From Paenibacillus sp. FSL R10-2734 (lineage in GTDB: Bacteria; Bacillota; Bacilli; Paenibacillales; Paenibacillaceae), in the NCBI RefSeq assembly GCF_037963865.1, contig NZ_CP150170.1:62001-126000 (forward strand): a DNA stretch of 64,000 nt, written 5' to 3'. Below the pieces are notes generated by a model. That model saw only the letters and a list, made by a program, of their open reading frames with translations. It searched no databases and was not told the DNA's origin. The number at the start of each line of letters is the position of its first letter. Positions within the stretch are counted from its first letter, which is position 1. This document shows positions 1 to 7,823 of this stretch, piece after piece. Made by a program: the position numbers and the translations under genes.

Positions 1-197
1 GCTTTGCTTTCATTCTGCTAGGACTTCTTCTAGTCCGCACCTTACTCCATGAATTTATTAATGGTTATGTTACGATCCCACAGTCTGGTGGACTGTTCTT
101 CATCTTGGCCTTCGGTATGATTCTCCATTGGAGATTCTTTATGTACAAACGTTATAAGGCTATGACTCCCTCGGAGGCACAAGCCTTACAGTCATAA
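1..197 (+). CDS. C-terminal fragment of a CcdC-like (DUF1453) membrane protein
   Basis: The reading frame enters from the left edge and stops at 195-197, leaving about 64 residues. It shows one hydrophobic segment (FAFILLGLLLVR), a polar turn with HEF, then a second membrane segment (GGLFFILAFGMILHWR) and a short basic cytoplasmic tail. The pattern of RT-L-HE followed by GGLFFILAFGMI resembles the C-terminus of CcdC-type membrane proteins, which are linked by name to cytochrome c biogenesis although their role is poorly defined. The start and the N-terminal helices lie outside the window. The assignment rests on a short stretch and is tentative. Confidence 0.5.
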   Translation, partial: FAFILLGLLLVRTLLHEFINGYVTIPQSGGLFFILAFGMILHWRFFMYKRYKAMTPSEAQALQS

Positions 198-212
198 GTA
201 TACATTGTTATT

Positions 213-254
213 CTAAGAGGCCATCTCAATCCATACGATTGTGATGGCTTCTTA
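213..254 (+). terminator. Hairpin after the CcdC-like gene
   Basis: An inverted repeat of GCCATC plus CAATC with GATTG plus GATGGC forms a long imperfect stem 16 nt after the stop codon. The T-run is weak, so it is a probable rather than certain terminator. Confidence 0.5.
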
Positions 255-395
255 ACGATTGAATGCCTTGAAGTGAAAAAATCATTTTTTCTGTGTCCGA
301 TGTTAGGTAACTTATAGAGGGATACGTTAAAATGAATTGAGAATCATTTGGATATCCATGCTGCGTATAACTTTTAGAGAGTGAGGTCAAGACAA

Positions 396-1358
396 TTGAA
401 AAGTAAATCGAGAAAAGTCGCCATCGTCGGTGCTGGGATGGTCGGTTCCAGCTGCGCCTACTCCATGGTTAATCAGGCGATTTGCGACGAGATCATGATG
501 ATCGACCGCACCTATGACCGAGCTATGGCACAAGCACTGGATCTCTCGCACTGTATGGATTTCACAAACACACGCACAAAGGTGTATGCCGGAACCCATA
601 GCGACTGCGCAGGAATGGATGTAGTCATCTTGACCGCCGGCGCTAATCCAAAGGCGGGGCAGACAAGGCTTGACGTTCTGGAAGCCTCTGCAGTTATCAC
701 TAACGAAATCATCACCAAAATTATGGCTGGGGGATTCGATGGCATATTCGTAGTCGCCGCTAATCCGGTCGATATTGTCACTTATATGGTATGGAAAATA
801 TCAGGGCTGCCACGCCACAGAATTATTGGTACAGGAACCTCCATTGACTCCTCGCGCCTAAAGACACTGCTGTCCGATGTGTTCTCCATAGATCCGCGCA
901 GCGTTAACGGCTACGCGCTCGGAGAACACGGTGAATCCCAATTTGTAGCTTGGTCGCATGTGACCATTGGCGGCAAGCCTATCCTGCAAATTATGGAGCA
1001 GCATCGCGAGCGGTTCCAGCATCTGGATTTGGAGGATATCTCCCGCAAGACCAAAGATGCGGGCTGGGAGATATTCACCAAAAAAGGCTCCACACATTTC
1101 GGTATTGGCAGTGCACTGGCCTACATTACTCGCTCCATCCTGAACGATGAGCACAAGATCATTGCCGTATCCGCAATTCTGGACGGAGAGTATGGGCAAA
1201 GTGGTGTATGTGCCGGCGTGCCAGCCATTATTGGCAACACTGGAATTCAAGAACTTCTGGAGCTTAATCTAAACACCGAAGAAGCGGAGAAATTCAACGC
1301 CTCCTGCAGCATTGTCCGCTCAGGCATTGAGAGCCTACACTTGGAAAACAACAATTAA
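396..1358 (+). CDS. ldh: L-lactate dehydrogenase-family NAD-dependent 2-hydroxyacid dehydrogenase
   Basis: Cytoplasmic enzyme of the LDH/MDH fold, expected to interconvert a 2-oxoacid and an L-2-hydroxyacid with NAD(H). The Rossmann motif GAGMVG lies near residue 13, followed by AANPVDIVTY, the substrate-binding Asp/Arg in GTGTSIDSSRL, and the catalytic His in GEHGES. The start is taken as TTG at 396 because GAGGT ends 8 nt upstream; a GTG at 381 is also in frame but lacks a ribosome site. The length (320 residues) is normal. The mobile loop reads GANPKAGQTR where canonical LDHs have NQKPGETR, so the specificity residue Gln102 is replaced by Pro. The substrate may therefore not be pyruvate. 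No operon partner is visible. Confidence 0.85.
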   Translation: MKSKSRKVAIVGAGMVGSSCAYSMVNQAICDEIMMIDRTYDRAMAQALDLSHCMDFTNTRTKVYAGTHSDCAGMDVVILTAGANPKAGQTRLDVLEASAVITNEIITKIMAGGFDGIFVVAANPVDIVTYMVWKISGLPRHRIIGTGTSIDSSRLKTLLSDVFSIDPRSVNGYALGEHGESQFVAWSHVTIGGKPILQIMEQHRERFQHLDLEDISRKTKDAGWEIFTKKGSTHFGIGSALAYITRSILNDEHKIIAVSAILDGEYGQSGVCAGVPAIIGNTGIQELLELNLNTEEAEKFNASCSIVRSGIESLHLENNN

Positions 1359-1420
1359 AAAAATCGCTACTTTAGGGATTGGTGAATCATCCACCAATAC
1401 CCCAAAGAGCGATTTTTTTT
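1355..1420. terminator. Bidirectional terminator between ldh and the P-type ATPase
   Basis: AAATCGCT pairs with AGCGATTT around inner GGTG/CACC pairing, with A-run on one side and T-run on the other. It serves the two convergent genes. Confidence 0.85.
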
Positions 1421-3596
1421 ACCTTGGATCTTTAACCTTTAATGCTCGAATACTGTTTAGCACAGCAAGAACGGTTACTCCAACATCTGAGAAGACAGCT
1501 TCCCACATCGTGGCAATCCCGAACGCACCGAGTAGGAGAAATATAGCTTTAACACCTAAAGCGAAAATAATATTTTGCCATACGATCATCCGTGTACGCT
1601 TAGCAATTCCGATGGCTACTGCAATCTTCGAAGGCTCATCGGTCATAATTACAATATCTGCCGCTTCAATCGCAGCATCGGAGCCCAGTCCACCCATTGC
1701 GATCCCGACATCGGCTCTAGCCAGTACCGGGGTATCATTAATTCCGTCTCCAACAAAAATAATTTTATCGCGAGGTGACTTCTCACGATCCAGTTTCTCG
1801 ATGGCTTCTACCTTATGCTGCGGCAAAAGCTCAGCGTGCACCTCATCTACACCTAACTGCTTCCCAACATCTTCAGCTACAGATGAGGCATCACCAGTGA
1901 GCATCACCGTTTTGCGAATGCCAAGTTTCTTGAGGGTCTGAATGGCCTTCAGTGAGTCTTCTTTCACTTCATCAGCAATCACCAGATAACCTCCATACTG
2001 ATGATCCACCGCGATATGAACAACTGTACCGCTCTGCACTGGCACCTCATAAGCTATACCCTCTCGCTCCATCAGGCGCGCGTTACCTGCAAATACGGTC
2101 CTACCTTCGATAGTAACCTCGATCCCATGACCAGAGATTTCGTTGTAATTCGAGATTGCTTCCTTAGAAATCTGTTCTCCATAAGCCGTCCGAATCGATT
2201 CAGCAATCGGATGATTGGAATGGCTCTCCGCATATGCGGCAGTCCGCAGCAATTCATCCTCAGACTTACCACCCGACGGATAAATTCCCGTTACCTTAAA
2301 CTGCCCCTTGGTCAATGTTCCGGTCTTATCAAATACAACGACTTTCACATCATTCAATGCTTCAAGGTAGTTGCTTCCTTTGACCAGAATACCGCTGCGT
2401 GAAGCTGCACCAATCCCTCCGAAGAAACCAAGTGGAATCGAGACCACAAGTGCACATGGACAGGAGATGACTAGAAAGACAAGCGCCCGATAAATCCAAT
2501 CTGAAAAGGTTGCGCCGCTAATTAACAGCGGAGGAACGACAGCCAGCAGGACTGCTGTAATCACGACTATAGGTGTGTAAGCCCGTGCAAATTTAGTAAT
2601 AAAGTTCTCGGTTTTGGCTTTGTTACTTGAAGCATTCTGCACCAGTTCTAGAATTTTAGATACGGCTGATTCTCCAAAGGTCTGCGTGACTTGCATCGTA
2701 ATAACACCGTTCCGATTAATAAACCCACTTAATACTGCGCTTCCCGGCCCAGCCGAACGCGGCACGGATTCGCCTGTAAGTGCTGATGTATCCATCATGG
2801 CGCTACCCTCAAGTATCGTTCCATCTAGAGGTACCTTCTCGCCCGGTTTCACGACAATCACATCACCGATAGCTACTTCCTCAGGGGAGACTCGTTTCAG
2901 ATCATTTCCAAGCTTAAGATAAGCAAATTCGGGACGGATATCCATAAGTGCCGTGATAGATCTGCGTGAACGGTTTACTGCCAGACCTTGGAACAGTTCT
3001 CCGATTTGGTAAAAAAGCATAACTGCCACGCCCTCAGGATACTCACCAATGGCAAACGCACCGATGGTTGCGAGAGCCATCAGAAAATTCTCATCAAACA
3101 CCTGACCCCGGATAATGTTCTTAACCGCCTGCCAGACGACTTCACCACCCACGATGAGGTAGGCTGCTAAGAAAATCAGCAGTTCAACTACACCCTCCAC
3201 CGGCAAGAATATTCCGGCAAGAGCGAGTATCCCACCGCCACCTAGCCGCAGTAAAATCCTACGCGTATCACCTTCCCCATGCTCATGAGTATGACCATGG
3301 CCTTCAGCAGCTTGATGATCGTGATCATGTCCATGCGGCTTGCGATTGCCTTGACCCATTTCCTTCACATTTATATGGGGCTCAAGTGCCTTGACCGTTT
3401 TCTTTGCTTCTACAATCGCCGATTCCTCATAACCTGCGGCGGTTTCCATCGTCATTGTCTTCGTTACAAAATTAACGGAGCAAGACGAAACCCCTTCAAT
3501 CTTCTTCACATTATCTTCAATTTTCATTGCGCAATTGGCGCAATGCAAGCCTTCTAATTCCCACTGACGTTTTACCTTTTCTTGCATCGTATCCAT
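1419..3596 (-). CDS. cadA: Zn/Cd/Pb-exporting P1B-type ATPase
   Basis: Integral membrane pump that uses ATP to expel divalent soft metals. An N-terminal HMA domain carries Cys19-x-x-Cys22 (HCANC). It is followed by a His-rich linker (about residues 85-110), then the membrane helices with the CPC motif (SCPCAL), the phosphorylation loop DKTGTLTKG, the HP motif (SNHPIAES) and GDGIND. The last helices contain a Lys (GVKAIF) and an Asp (SDVGVT), the pattern of ZntA/CadA rather than copper pumps. Start: GAGGAG abuts the first ATG (3605), so the ATG at 3596 (9 nt spacing) is preferred. A promoter and ArsR-type dyad sit directly upstream, and an ArsR sensor is encoded at 4920-5285. Confidence 0.93.
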   Translation of the reverse strand: MDTMQEKVKRQWELEGLHCANCAMKIEDNVKKIEGVSSCSVNFVTKTMTMETAAGYEESAIVEAKKTVKALEPHINVKEMGQGNRKPHGHDHDHQAAEGHGHTHEHGEGDTRRILLRLGGGGILALAGIFLPVEGVVELLIFLAAYLIVGGEVVWQAVKNIIRGQVFDENFLMALATIGAFAIGEYPEGVAVMLFYQIGELFQGLAVNRSRRSITALMDIRPEFAYLKLGNDLKRVSPEEVAIGDVIVVKPGEKVPLDGTILEGSAMMDTSALTGESVPRSAGPGSAVLSGFINRNGVITMQVTQTFGESAVSKILELVQNASSNKAKTENFITKFARAYTPIVVITAVLLAVVPPLLISGATFSDWIYRALVFLVISCPCALVVSIPLGFFGGIGAASRSGILVKGSNYLEALNDVKVVVFDKTGTLTKGQFKVTGIYPSGGKSEDELLRTAAYAESHSNHPIAESIRTAYGEQISKEAISNYNEISGHGIEVTIEGRTVFAGNARLMEREGIAYEVPVQSGTVVHIAVDHQYGGYLVIADEVKEDSLKAIQTLKKLGIRKTVMLTGDASSVAEDVGKQLGVDEVHAELLPQHKVEAIEKLDREKSPRDKIIFVGDGINDTPVLARADVGIAMGGLGSDAAIEAADIVIMTDEPSKIAVAIGIAKRTRMIVWQNIIFALGVKAIFLLLGAFGIATMWEAVFSDVGVTVLAVLNSIRALKVKDPR

Positions 3597-3624
3597 ACGG
3601 CACATCTCCTCAAATAAAAACCAT

Positions 3625-3687
3625 ATATGAGCACTTGTTCATATGTTATCTTATTGCTATTATATTCCCTTTATTTTTGAAGGTCAA
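3625..3687 (-). promoter_or_regulatory. cadA promoter with ArsR/CzrA-type operator
   Basis: On the minus strand TTGACC (3687-3682) and TATAAT (3664-3659) are separated by exactly 17 bp. Just downstream, 3644-3625 is a 20-bp dyad reading ATATGAACAAGTGCTCATAT on the minus strand, with eight of ten positions symmetric. It resembles the ATATGAACA/TGTTCATAT half-sites of CzrA-type sensors. Position over the likely +1 fits repression relieved by metal. Confidence 0.8.
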
Positions 3688-3825
3688 TAAGCGATATACA
3701 CCATTTTTCTCTTTTTCCATGAAAATTAAATAAATTGACCTTTTCGCTAAAATATGTAAAATCATGTATGATCGCACTCAAGATGGATTGGCAACTGAAT
3801 GATATAGAAAGGATGAATGTAGACC

Positions 3826-4587
3826 ATGTCAAAGCATGCTAAGACATCTTCTTTTTCACTGAAACACCCTATTTGGACCGTTGTTATTATTGAGGTACTG
3901 TTACTTTTAGCTGTATCTGCCACCGGGACATACGCTACGATTAAAGAGCTTTCGTATACCGCGCCAGTACTGCTCTCCTTTACTCCAATCGCGCTTGTAC
4001 TGATCATCTATTTTATGGTTAAGAACAAATGGAGTGATCTTGGCTTCCGTCCTCTGAGCACCATATCCTCTGAGAAGTGGATCTATTATGCACCTCTAGT
4101 GGTCGTCCTGATCACCATATCCTTTAAAGGTTTTCGTGAGATCAGTGCGTCTGAGGTATTGTTTTTTCTCTTCTTCACCCTGCTTGTTGCCTTTGTGGAA
4201 GAAAGTATCTACCGCGGATTGATTTTCAAGACTTTGCTTACTAAGGGTGCTACAACGGCTGTGATTACTTCAAGCATTCTATTTTCTATTACCCATTTAC
4301 TCAATGCATTATCTGGTACAGACATATCGCAAATCCTTCTACAGCTCGTATATGCTCTTCTGATCGGTTTTGTGCTTTCTTTGTTAATGCTGAAAAATAA
4401 AAACATTGTTCCGCTAATATTGTTTCATTGGGTACATAATCTGATTCAGTTTGTTGGGAATGATAATACAAGCGAATATATGGGTATCGATCTACTCATC
4501 CTTCTAGTGCTCACTGTACATTGTGTCTGGCTGGTTCTATCTTTTAGAAAACCAACCGTGCCGAGCAACCTAAAGCAATCTAGTTAA
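3826..4587 (+). CDS. CPBP (CAAX/Abi) family intramembrane metalloprotease
   Basis: Polytopic membrane protein of 253 residues with about seven hydrophobic segments. The glutamate motif EESIYRG (about residue 125), the FSITH histidine and a later HWVHN are the metal-ligand positions of the CPBP/Abi family (type II CAAX prenyl endopeptidase fold). Members act in bacteriocin self-immunity, toxin tolerance or protein maturation, and the sequence does not say which. A run AAAGGATG precedes the start with rather long spacing, and a nine-codon out-of-frame ORF begins at 3814 and overlaps the start. The gene stands alone between divergent cadA and convergent arsR. Confidence 0.85.
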   Translation: MSKHAKTSSFSLKHPIWTVVIIEVLLLLAVSATGTYATIKELSYTAPVLLSFTPIALVLIIYFMVKNKWSDLGFRPLSTISSEKWIYYAPLVVVLITISFKGFREISASEVLFFLFFTLLVAFVEESIYRGLIFKTLLTKGATTAVITSSILFSITHLLNALSGTDISQILLQLVYALLIGFVLSLLMLKNKNIVPLILFHWVHNLIQFVGNDNTSEYMGIDLLILLVLTVHCVWLVLSFRKPTVPSNLKQSS

Positions 4588-4604
4588 TAAGCTTACTCCT
4601 TATT

Positions 4605-4812
4605 CGCGCGAACCAAGCAGCTATCGGACCCCGTTGACCTTAAAAGCAGCATTTTCCCTATTTTGGAATGTTACTCGGACCTTAGAGCCGTTATTGGCAT
4701 GAAAAAGGTCAAATACAGGTCTCTTTTTAAGGAATAGCTGCAATGGGGTCCGAAACTCTGCGCCAAAGACGATAATTTAGCAAATAGCGTCATGTAGGTC
4801 CGTAAGCCTCAG
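4605..4812. repeat. Four-box intergenic array, family A, copy 1
   Basis: This gene-free tail-to-tail gap of about 330 bp holds CGGACC at 4625 and 4676 and GGTCCG at 4747 and 4797, giving spacings of 51, 71 and 50 bp. The right-hand boxes read AATAGCTGCAATGGGGTCCG and AAATAGCGTCATGTAGGTCC, the left-hand boxes the opposite strand of the same theme. Two further copies lie at 38415-38610 and 59228-59420. Confidence 0.8.
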
Positions 4813-4833
4813 TGAATGATTAGGACTCGACAT

Positions 4834-4892
4834 AAAAAGAAGAGGGAATCCCAAAAGCCATGGAATGGCTGCTAGGATTCCCTCTTCTTTTT
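4834..4892. terminator. Bidirectional terminator, CPBP gene / arsR
   Basis: AAAAAGAAGAGGGAATCC pairs perfectly with GGATTCCCTCTTCTTTTT around a 23-nt loop. Confidence 0.93.
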
Positions 4893-4919
4893 GCATACAA
4901 AAACCACTTAATACCTAGG

Positions 4920-5285
4920 CTATTCGTGACGGACATGCTCATGTGTCTGCAGAAAAATCTGCTCCACATGCGCATCGTTCAGCGAATAGAATACAGTCTT
5001 CCCTTCTTTACGGCGCTTCACAATTCGTAAATTCCGTAAATAACGGAGCTGATGGGATATCGCAGATTGGCCCATATCAAGGATCACGGACAAATCGTGT
5101 ACACATAACTCTTTCTGGGACAAAGCGTAAATGAGCCGCACTCGTGTGGGATCACCCAACGCTTTGAACATTTCTGCCATTTTATCAGTGATTCCTCGGT
5201 CAGGCAGGATCAATGCAATGGATTCCGGTTCAAGCTCCGAACCCTTGCATGTGTTATCACAATCCTCTAATGCCGTTGGCTCCAT
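4920..5285 (-). CDS. ArsR/SmtB-family metal-sensing repressor (CzrA/CadC type)
   Basis: A 121-residue winged-helix repressor. DNA-binding helices include MGQSAISHQLRYLRN. The C-terminal helix reads DAHVEQIF..HEHVRHE and supplies Asp, His, His, His in the spacing of the CzrA/SmtB alpha5 zinc site. The N-terminus has Cys9 and Cys13 and helix 3 has ELCVH, positions that in CadC build the thiolate alpha3N site (ELCVC there). The protein may therefore combine both sites, with a His replacing one thiolate. It probably controls cadA, whose operator is 1.3 kb away. An AGGAGG ribosome site precedes the ATG. Confidence 0.9.
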   Translation of the reverse strand: MEPTALEDCDNTCKGSELEPESIALILPDRGITDKMAEMFKALGDPTRVRLIYALSQKELCVHDLSVILDMGQSAISHQLRYLRNLRIVKRRKEGKTVFYSLNDAHVEQIFLQTHEHVRHE

Positions 5286-5391
5286 GCTATCGCCTCCTCC
5301 ACAGCTATTCAGCTTCGCTGATTATTCTTCAATTATATGAAAACCAGCTCTGGATGTCCATTGAGAAGACGATTGTAAGCCTCGCTGCAAA

Positions 5392-6126
5392 TTAGACCGC
5401 TTTACGATAAAAGGAGATCAGTCCCGCCATAAAAAACACAATAAAGCTGCCGCCCACTACCATCATCAGCGTTTCAAATGGTAAATTAAAAGCACCAAAC
5501 GTATCATCACCATACGGCATCATGGCTAACATCGGTTGTACCCAAGGATAATAGGGGCCATAGGTTGATGAATTGGCGATCAGCATATTGGGAATGGTCA
5601 GACTCACATTAAGCGCCAGCGGTGCGCCGAAGCTGCTCCAGCCTTGAGAAATAGCTAGCTGCAGTGCAGCGAGTGGCAGACAGGCAACAAAGCCACCAAA
5701 TACCGAGCTTAATAGCAGCGACCAAGGAATTGCATCCGGAACATTTCGGAATAAACCCATTCCCAGGACCATAACGAGGAACGTTAGTTGAACCGCAGCC
5801 AGCAAGCCGATGATCATCACATATTTTGAGAGATACACTGATAACCGGGTTACAGGCAGAGACAGCAACATCTTCCAACCTCCGTCATGATGCTCATAAC
5901 GACAGATCAGCGCAGCAAAAATACCCGAGAGCACAGGTAGAAACAGCAAGGCATGCATCATCGACATTACATTTAATAGCAGCTCCCAGCTCATCTTCTC
6001 CCCTTGATTATCTGCTAATGCCCCGGGAAGCAATGCTAAAATCGGACTACCTATAACTAAAAGCCATACATATGATTTAGACATTTTTAATCGCTCTGCG
6101 GATAGCACCCTCCAAAATGAACTCAT
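5392..6126 (-). CDS. Lantibiotic-immunity-type ABC permease (second subunit)
   Basis: Membrane protein of 244 residues with six hydrophobic segments, N-terminal basic region (SAERLKMSKS) and the CRYEHHDGGWKMLLSLP motif, close to the RYEHQ-x-GW-K-L-x-LP signature of ABC-2 permeases in SpaEFG/NisFEG/MutEG immunity exporters. Such permeases expel antimicrobial peptides from the membrane. The ATG lies 2 nt after the stop of the preceding permease, so the two are translationally coupled. It ends the five-gene operon that begins at 9919. It has no lantibiotic precursor nearby, so resistance rather than self-immunity is the likely role. Confidence 0.82.
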   Translation of the reverse strand: MSSFWRVLSAERLKMSKSYVWLLVIGSPILALLPGALADNQGEKMSWELLLNVMSMMHALLFLPVLSGIFAALICRYEHHDGGWKMLLSLPVTRLSVYLSKYVMIIGLLAAVQLTFLVMVLGMGLFRNVPDAIPWSLLLSSVFGGFVACLPLAALQLAISQGWSSFGAPLALNVSLTIPNMLIANSSTYGPYYPWVQPMLAMMPYGDDTFGAFNLPFETLMMVVGGSFIVFFMAGLISFYRKAV

Positions 6127-6128
6127 CG

Positions 6129-6845
6129 TTAATCCACATCCTTTCTTGCGAAATGCACTGCACCCGGCAAAAGCACCAGCATCCCCAGGAGCAAGCCCGC
6201 ACCGCTAAACAAGAGACGATGAGAAGAATCCCAAGCCATATATGGCCATGTTAAAGGAACCCATTCCGAAAGAAACATGGAGAAGATAGACACCAAGGAT
6301 AAGGTAATCCCAAGAGCAACCGGCAATGTCTGATTACGGTTAGCCAAGGAAAGCCACAGCTGCAAAGCGATAACCGGCAACGCCGCGATATAAGACATAA
6401 AACCAATTCGGAGCACATCTAAGTACGGTATAAGCTCAGCTTTAAATCCCAGAATAAGCCCTAAGGTAACTGTGCCCACCGAGAGTAGCAAGCAAGAAAC
6501 CGCGACAAGTAGCAGACAGAGCACCAGCTTAGCCATAAATACTGAAGTACGAGAGATAGGCAGTGCCAAGAGCTGCTTCCATGAACTCATCTGATGTTCA
6601 ACATTCGCAATCAGTGAGCATACTAAGGTCCCTCCGAGAAAAAGAGCAATGGGCACAAATGAGGCCACATTGTCCAGAAGCCCACCCCATAAATCCGCGC
6701 TATACTGCTCGCGAAGATAATCATATCGAAGGCCGAAGTTCAGGCCCTGCATGGCTACAAGTCCAAGCGGTCCAAGAAACACTAGAAACCAGAGTCCTTT
6801 GCCACGGATTTTGAGCCAATCCGCCGACAGCGCCCGCCACATCAT
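6129..6845 (-). CDS. Lantibiotic-immunity-type ABC permease (first subunit)
   Basis: A 238-residue, six-helix ABC-2 permease, paralogous to its downstream neighbour. It has the same opening (RALSADWLKIRGKG) and the motif ANVEHQMSSWKQLLALP after helix 2. Its ATG overlaps the TGA of the ATPase gene (ATGA), a sign of coupled translation and of a stoichiometric complex. With the second permease and the ATPase it should form an F-E-G type peptide exporter. Confidence 0.82.
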   Translation of the reverse strand: MMWRALSADWLKIRGKGLWFLVFLGPLGLVAMQGLNFGLRYDYLREQYSADLWGGLLDNVASFVPIALFLGGTLVCSLIANVEHQMSSWKQLLALPISRTSVFMAKLVLCLLLVAVSCLLLSVGTVTLGLILGFKAELIPYLDVLRIGFMSYIAALPVIALQLWLSLANRNQTLPVALGITLSLVSIFSMFLSEWVPLTWPYMAWDSSHRLLFSGAGLLLGMLVLLPGAVHFARKDVD

Positions 6846-7753
6846 GACTGCTCTCCTCCTACAACCTGCAGGAAGAAGTCCTCAAGCGACTGTCTCCGCT
6901 CCTCTACACGATAGACGGCATGCCCATTCTCTACCAAGGCTTTGACTAGCAAGGCTACTCTTGCATCAATCATTCGGGAGAAGACCAGCTTTTGGTCTTG
7001 AATTATCCCTGCGTATCCCCGTTCTTCAGCGAGATGCAGCGCGGATTCTGGGTCCGACACCGCTAGGCGCATTTCTCCACCGGCCTGACGCTGCAGATTC
7101 GTTATGGTATCTTGGTACACCATTTGCCCTTGGCGGATGATACCTACAGTATCTGCCATTTGTTCAATTTCACTAAGCAGGTGACTGGATACTACAACAG
7201 TAATCCCTTGCTCCTGCGGCAAGCGTTTAATCAGCCCGCGTATTTCTTGAATCCCTGACGGATCAAGTCCGTTCGTCGGCTCATCCAGAATAAGCAGCTC
7301 TGGTTCCCCGAGCAAGGCAGCAGCAATCCCTAGTCTCTGCTTCATCCCGAGGGAGAATCCTTTAACCGGACGTTTCTCTTCCCCTGTTAAGGAAACAATA
7401 TCAAGCACCTCAGCAATCCGTGACTTCGGAGCACCAAGGATACGCCGAATGGCTTCGAGATTATCCACAGCGCTCAAGTGCCCATAATAGGATGGAGATT
7501 CAACTAGCGACCCTACCTTCCGCAAAATTTGCAGCTTATGCTTGCGAAGATCCTGGCCGAATACTTCAATCCTTCCAGATGTCGGAGTTATTAGTCCAAG
7601 TAGCATACGGATCGTCGTTGTTTTCCCAGCCCCGTTTGGGCCTAGGAAGCCGTAAATCTCTCCTTTACGGATGTTCAAATTTAAATTTTCCACCGCAGCT
7701 CGGCCACGGTATTTTTTCAATAAATCCTTCGTTTCAATCACTGTTTCGTTCAT
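6842..7753 (-). CDS. ABC transporter ATPase, BcrA/lantibiotic-immunity family
   Basis: Energises the two permeases encoded downstream. Walker A GPNGAGKTTT (about residue 36), Q-loop, signature FSLGMKQRLGIA, Walker B LLILDEPTNGLDP and the H-loop VVSSHLLSE are all present, with a roughly 80-residue C-terminal extension typical of the BcrA/SpaF group. The start is set at ATG 7753, 6 nt after GAGGTG; an upstream in-frame ATG at 7777 has no ribosome site. A 70-bp gap separates it from the kinase gene and could hold a responsive promoter. Confidence 0.9.
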   Translation of the reverse strand: MNETVIETKDLLKKYRGRAAVENLNLNIRKGEIYGFLGPNGAGKTTTIRMLLGLITPTSGRIEVFGQDLRKHKLQILRKVGSLVESPSYYGHLSAVDNLEAIRRILGAPKSRIAEVLDIVSLTGEEKRPVKGFSLGMKQRLGIAAALLGEPELLILDEPTNGLDPSGIQEIRGLIKRLPQEQGITVVVSSHLLSEIEQMADTVGIIRQGQMVYQDTITNLQRQAGGEMRLAVSDPESALHLAEERGYAGIIQDQKLVFSRMIDARVALLVKALVENGHAVYRVEERRQSLEDFFLQVVGGEQS

Positions 7754-7823
7754 GTTCTTCACCTCGTTAAATAGCATAACGTCCCAAGGTTAAGAACAAG
7801 GCGGCATGAAGTTTAAGTTTTGT

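Noticed and set aside
258..380. Rex or Fur box upstream of ldh
   Set aside because: GTGAA-N-TCA and GAGAATCATT steps occur, but neither matches the full consensus well enough.
3814..3843. Nine-codon ORF overlapping the CPBP gene start as a regulatory leader
   Set aside because: It has a nearby AAAGG but no other sign of attenuation; probably chance.
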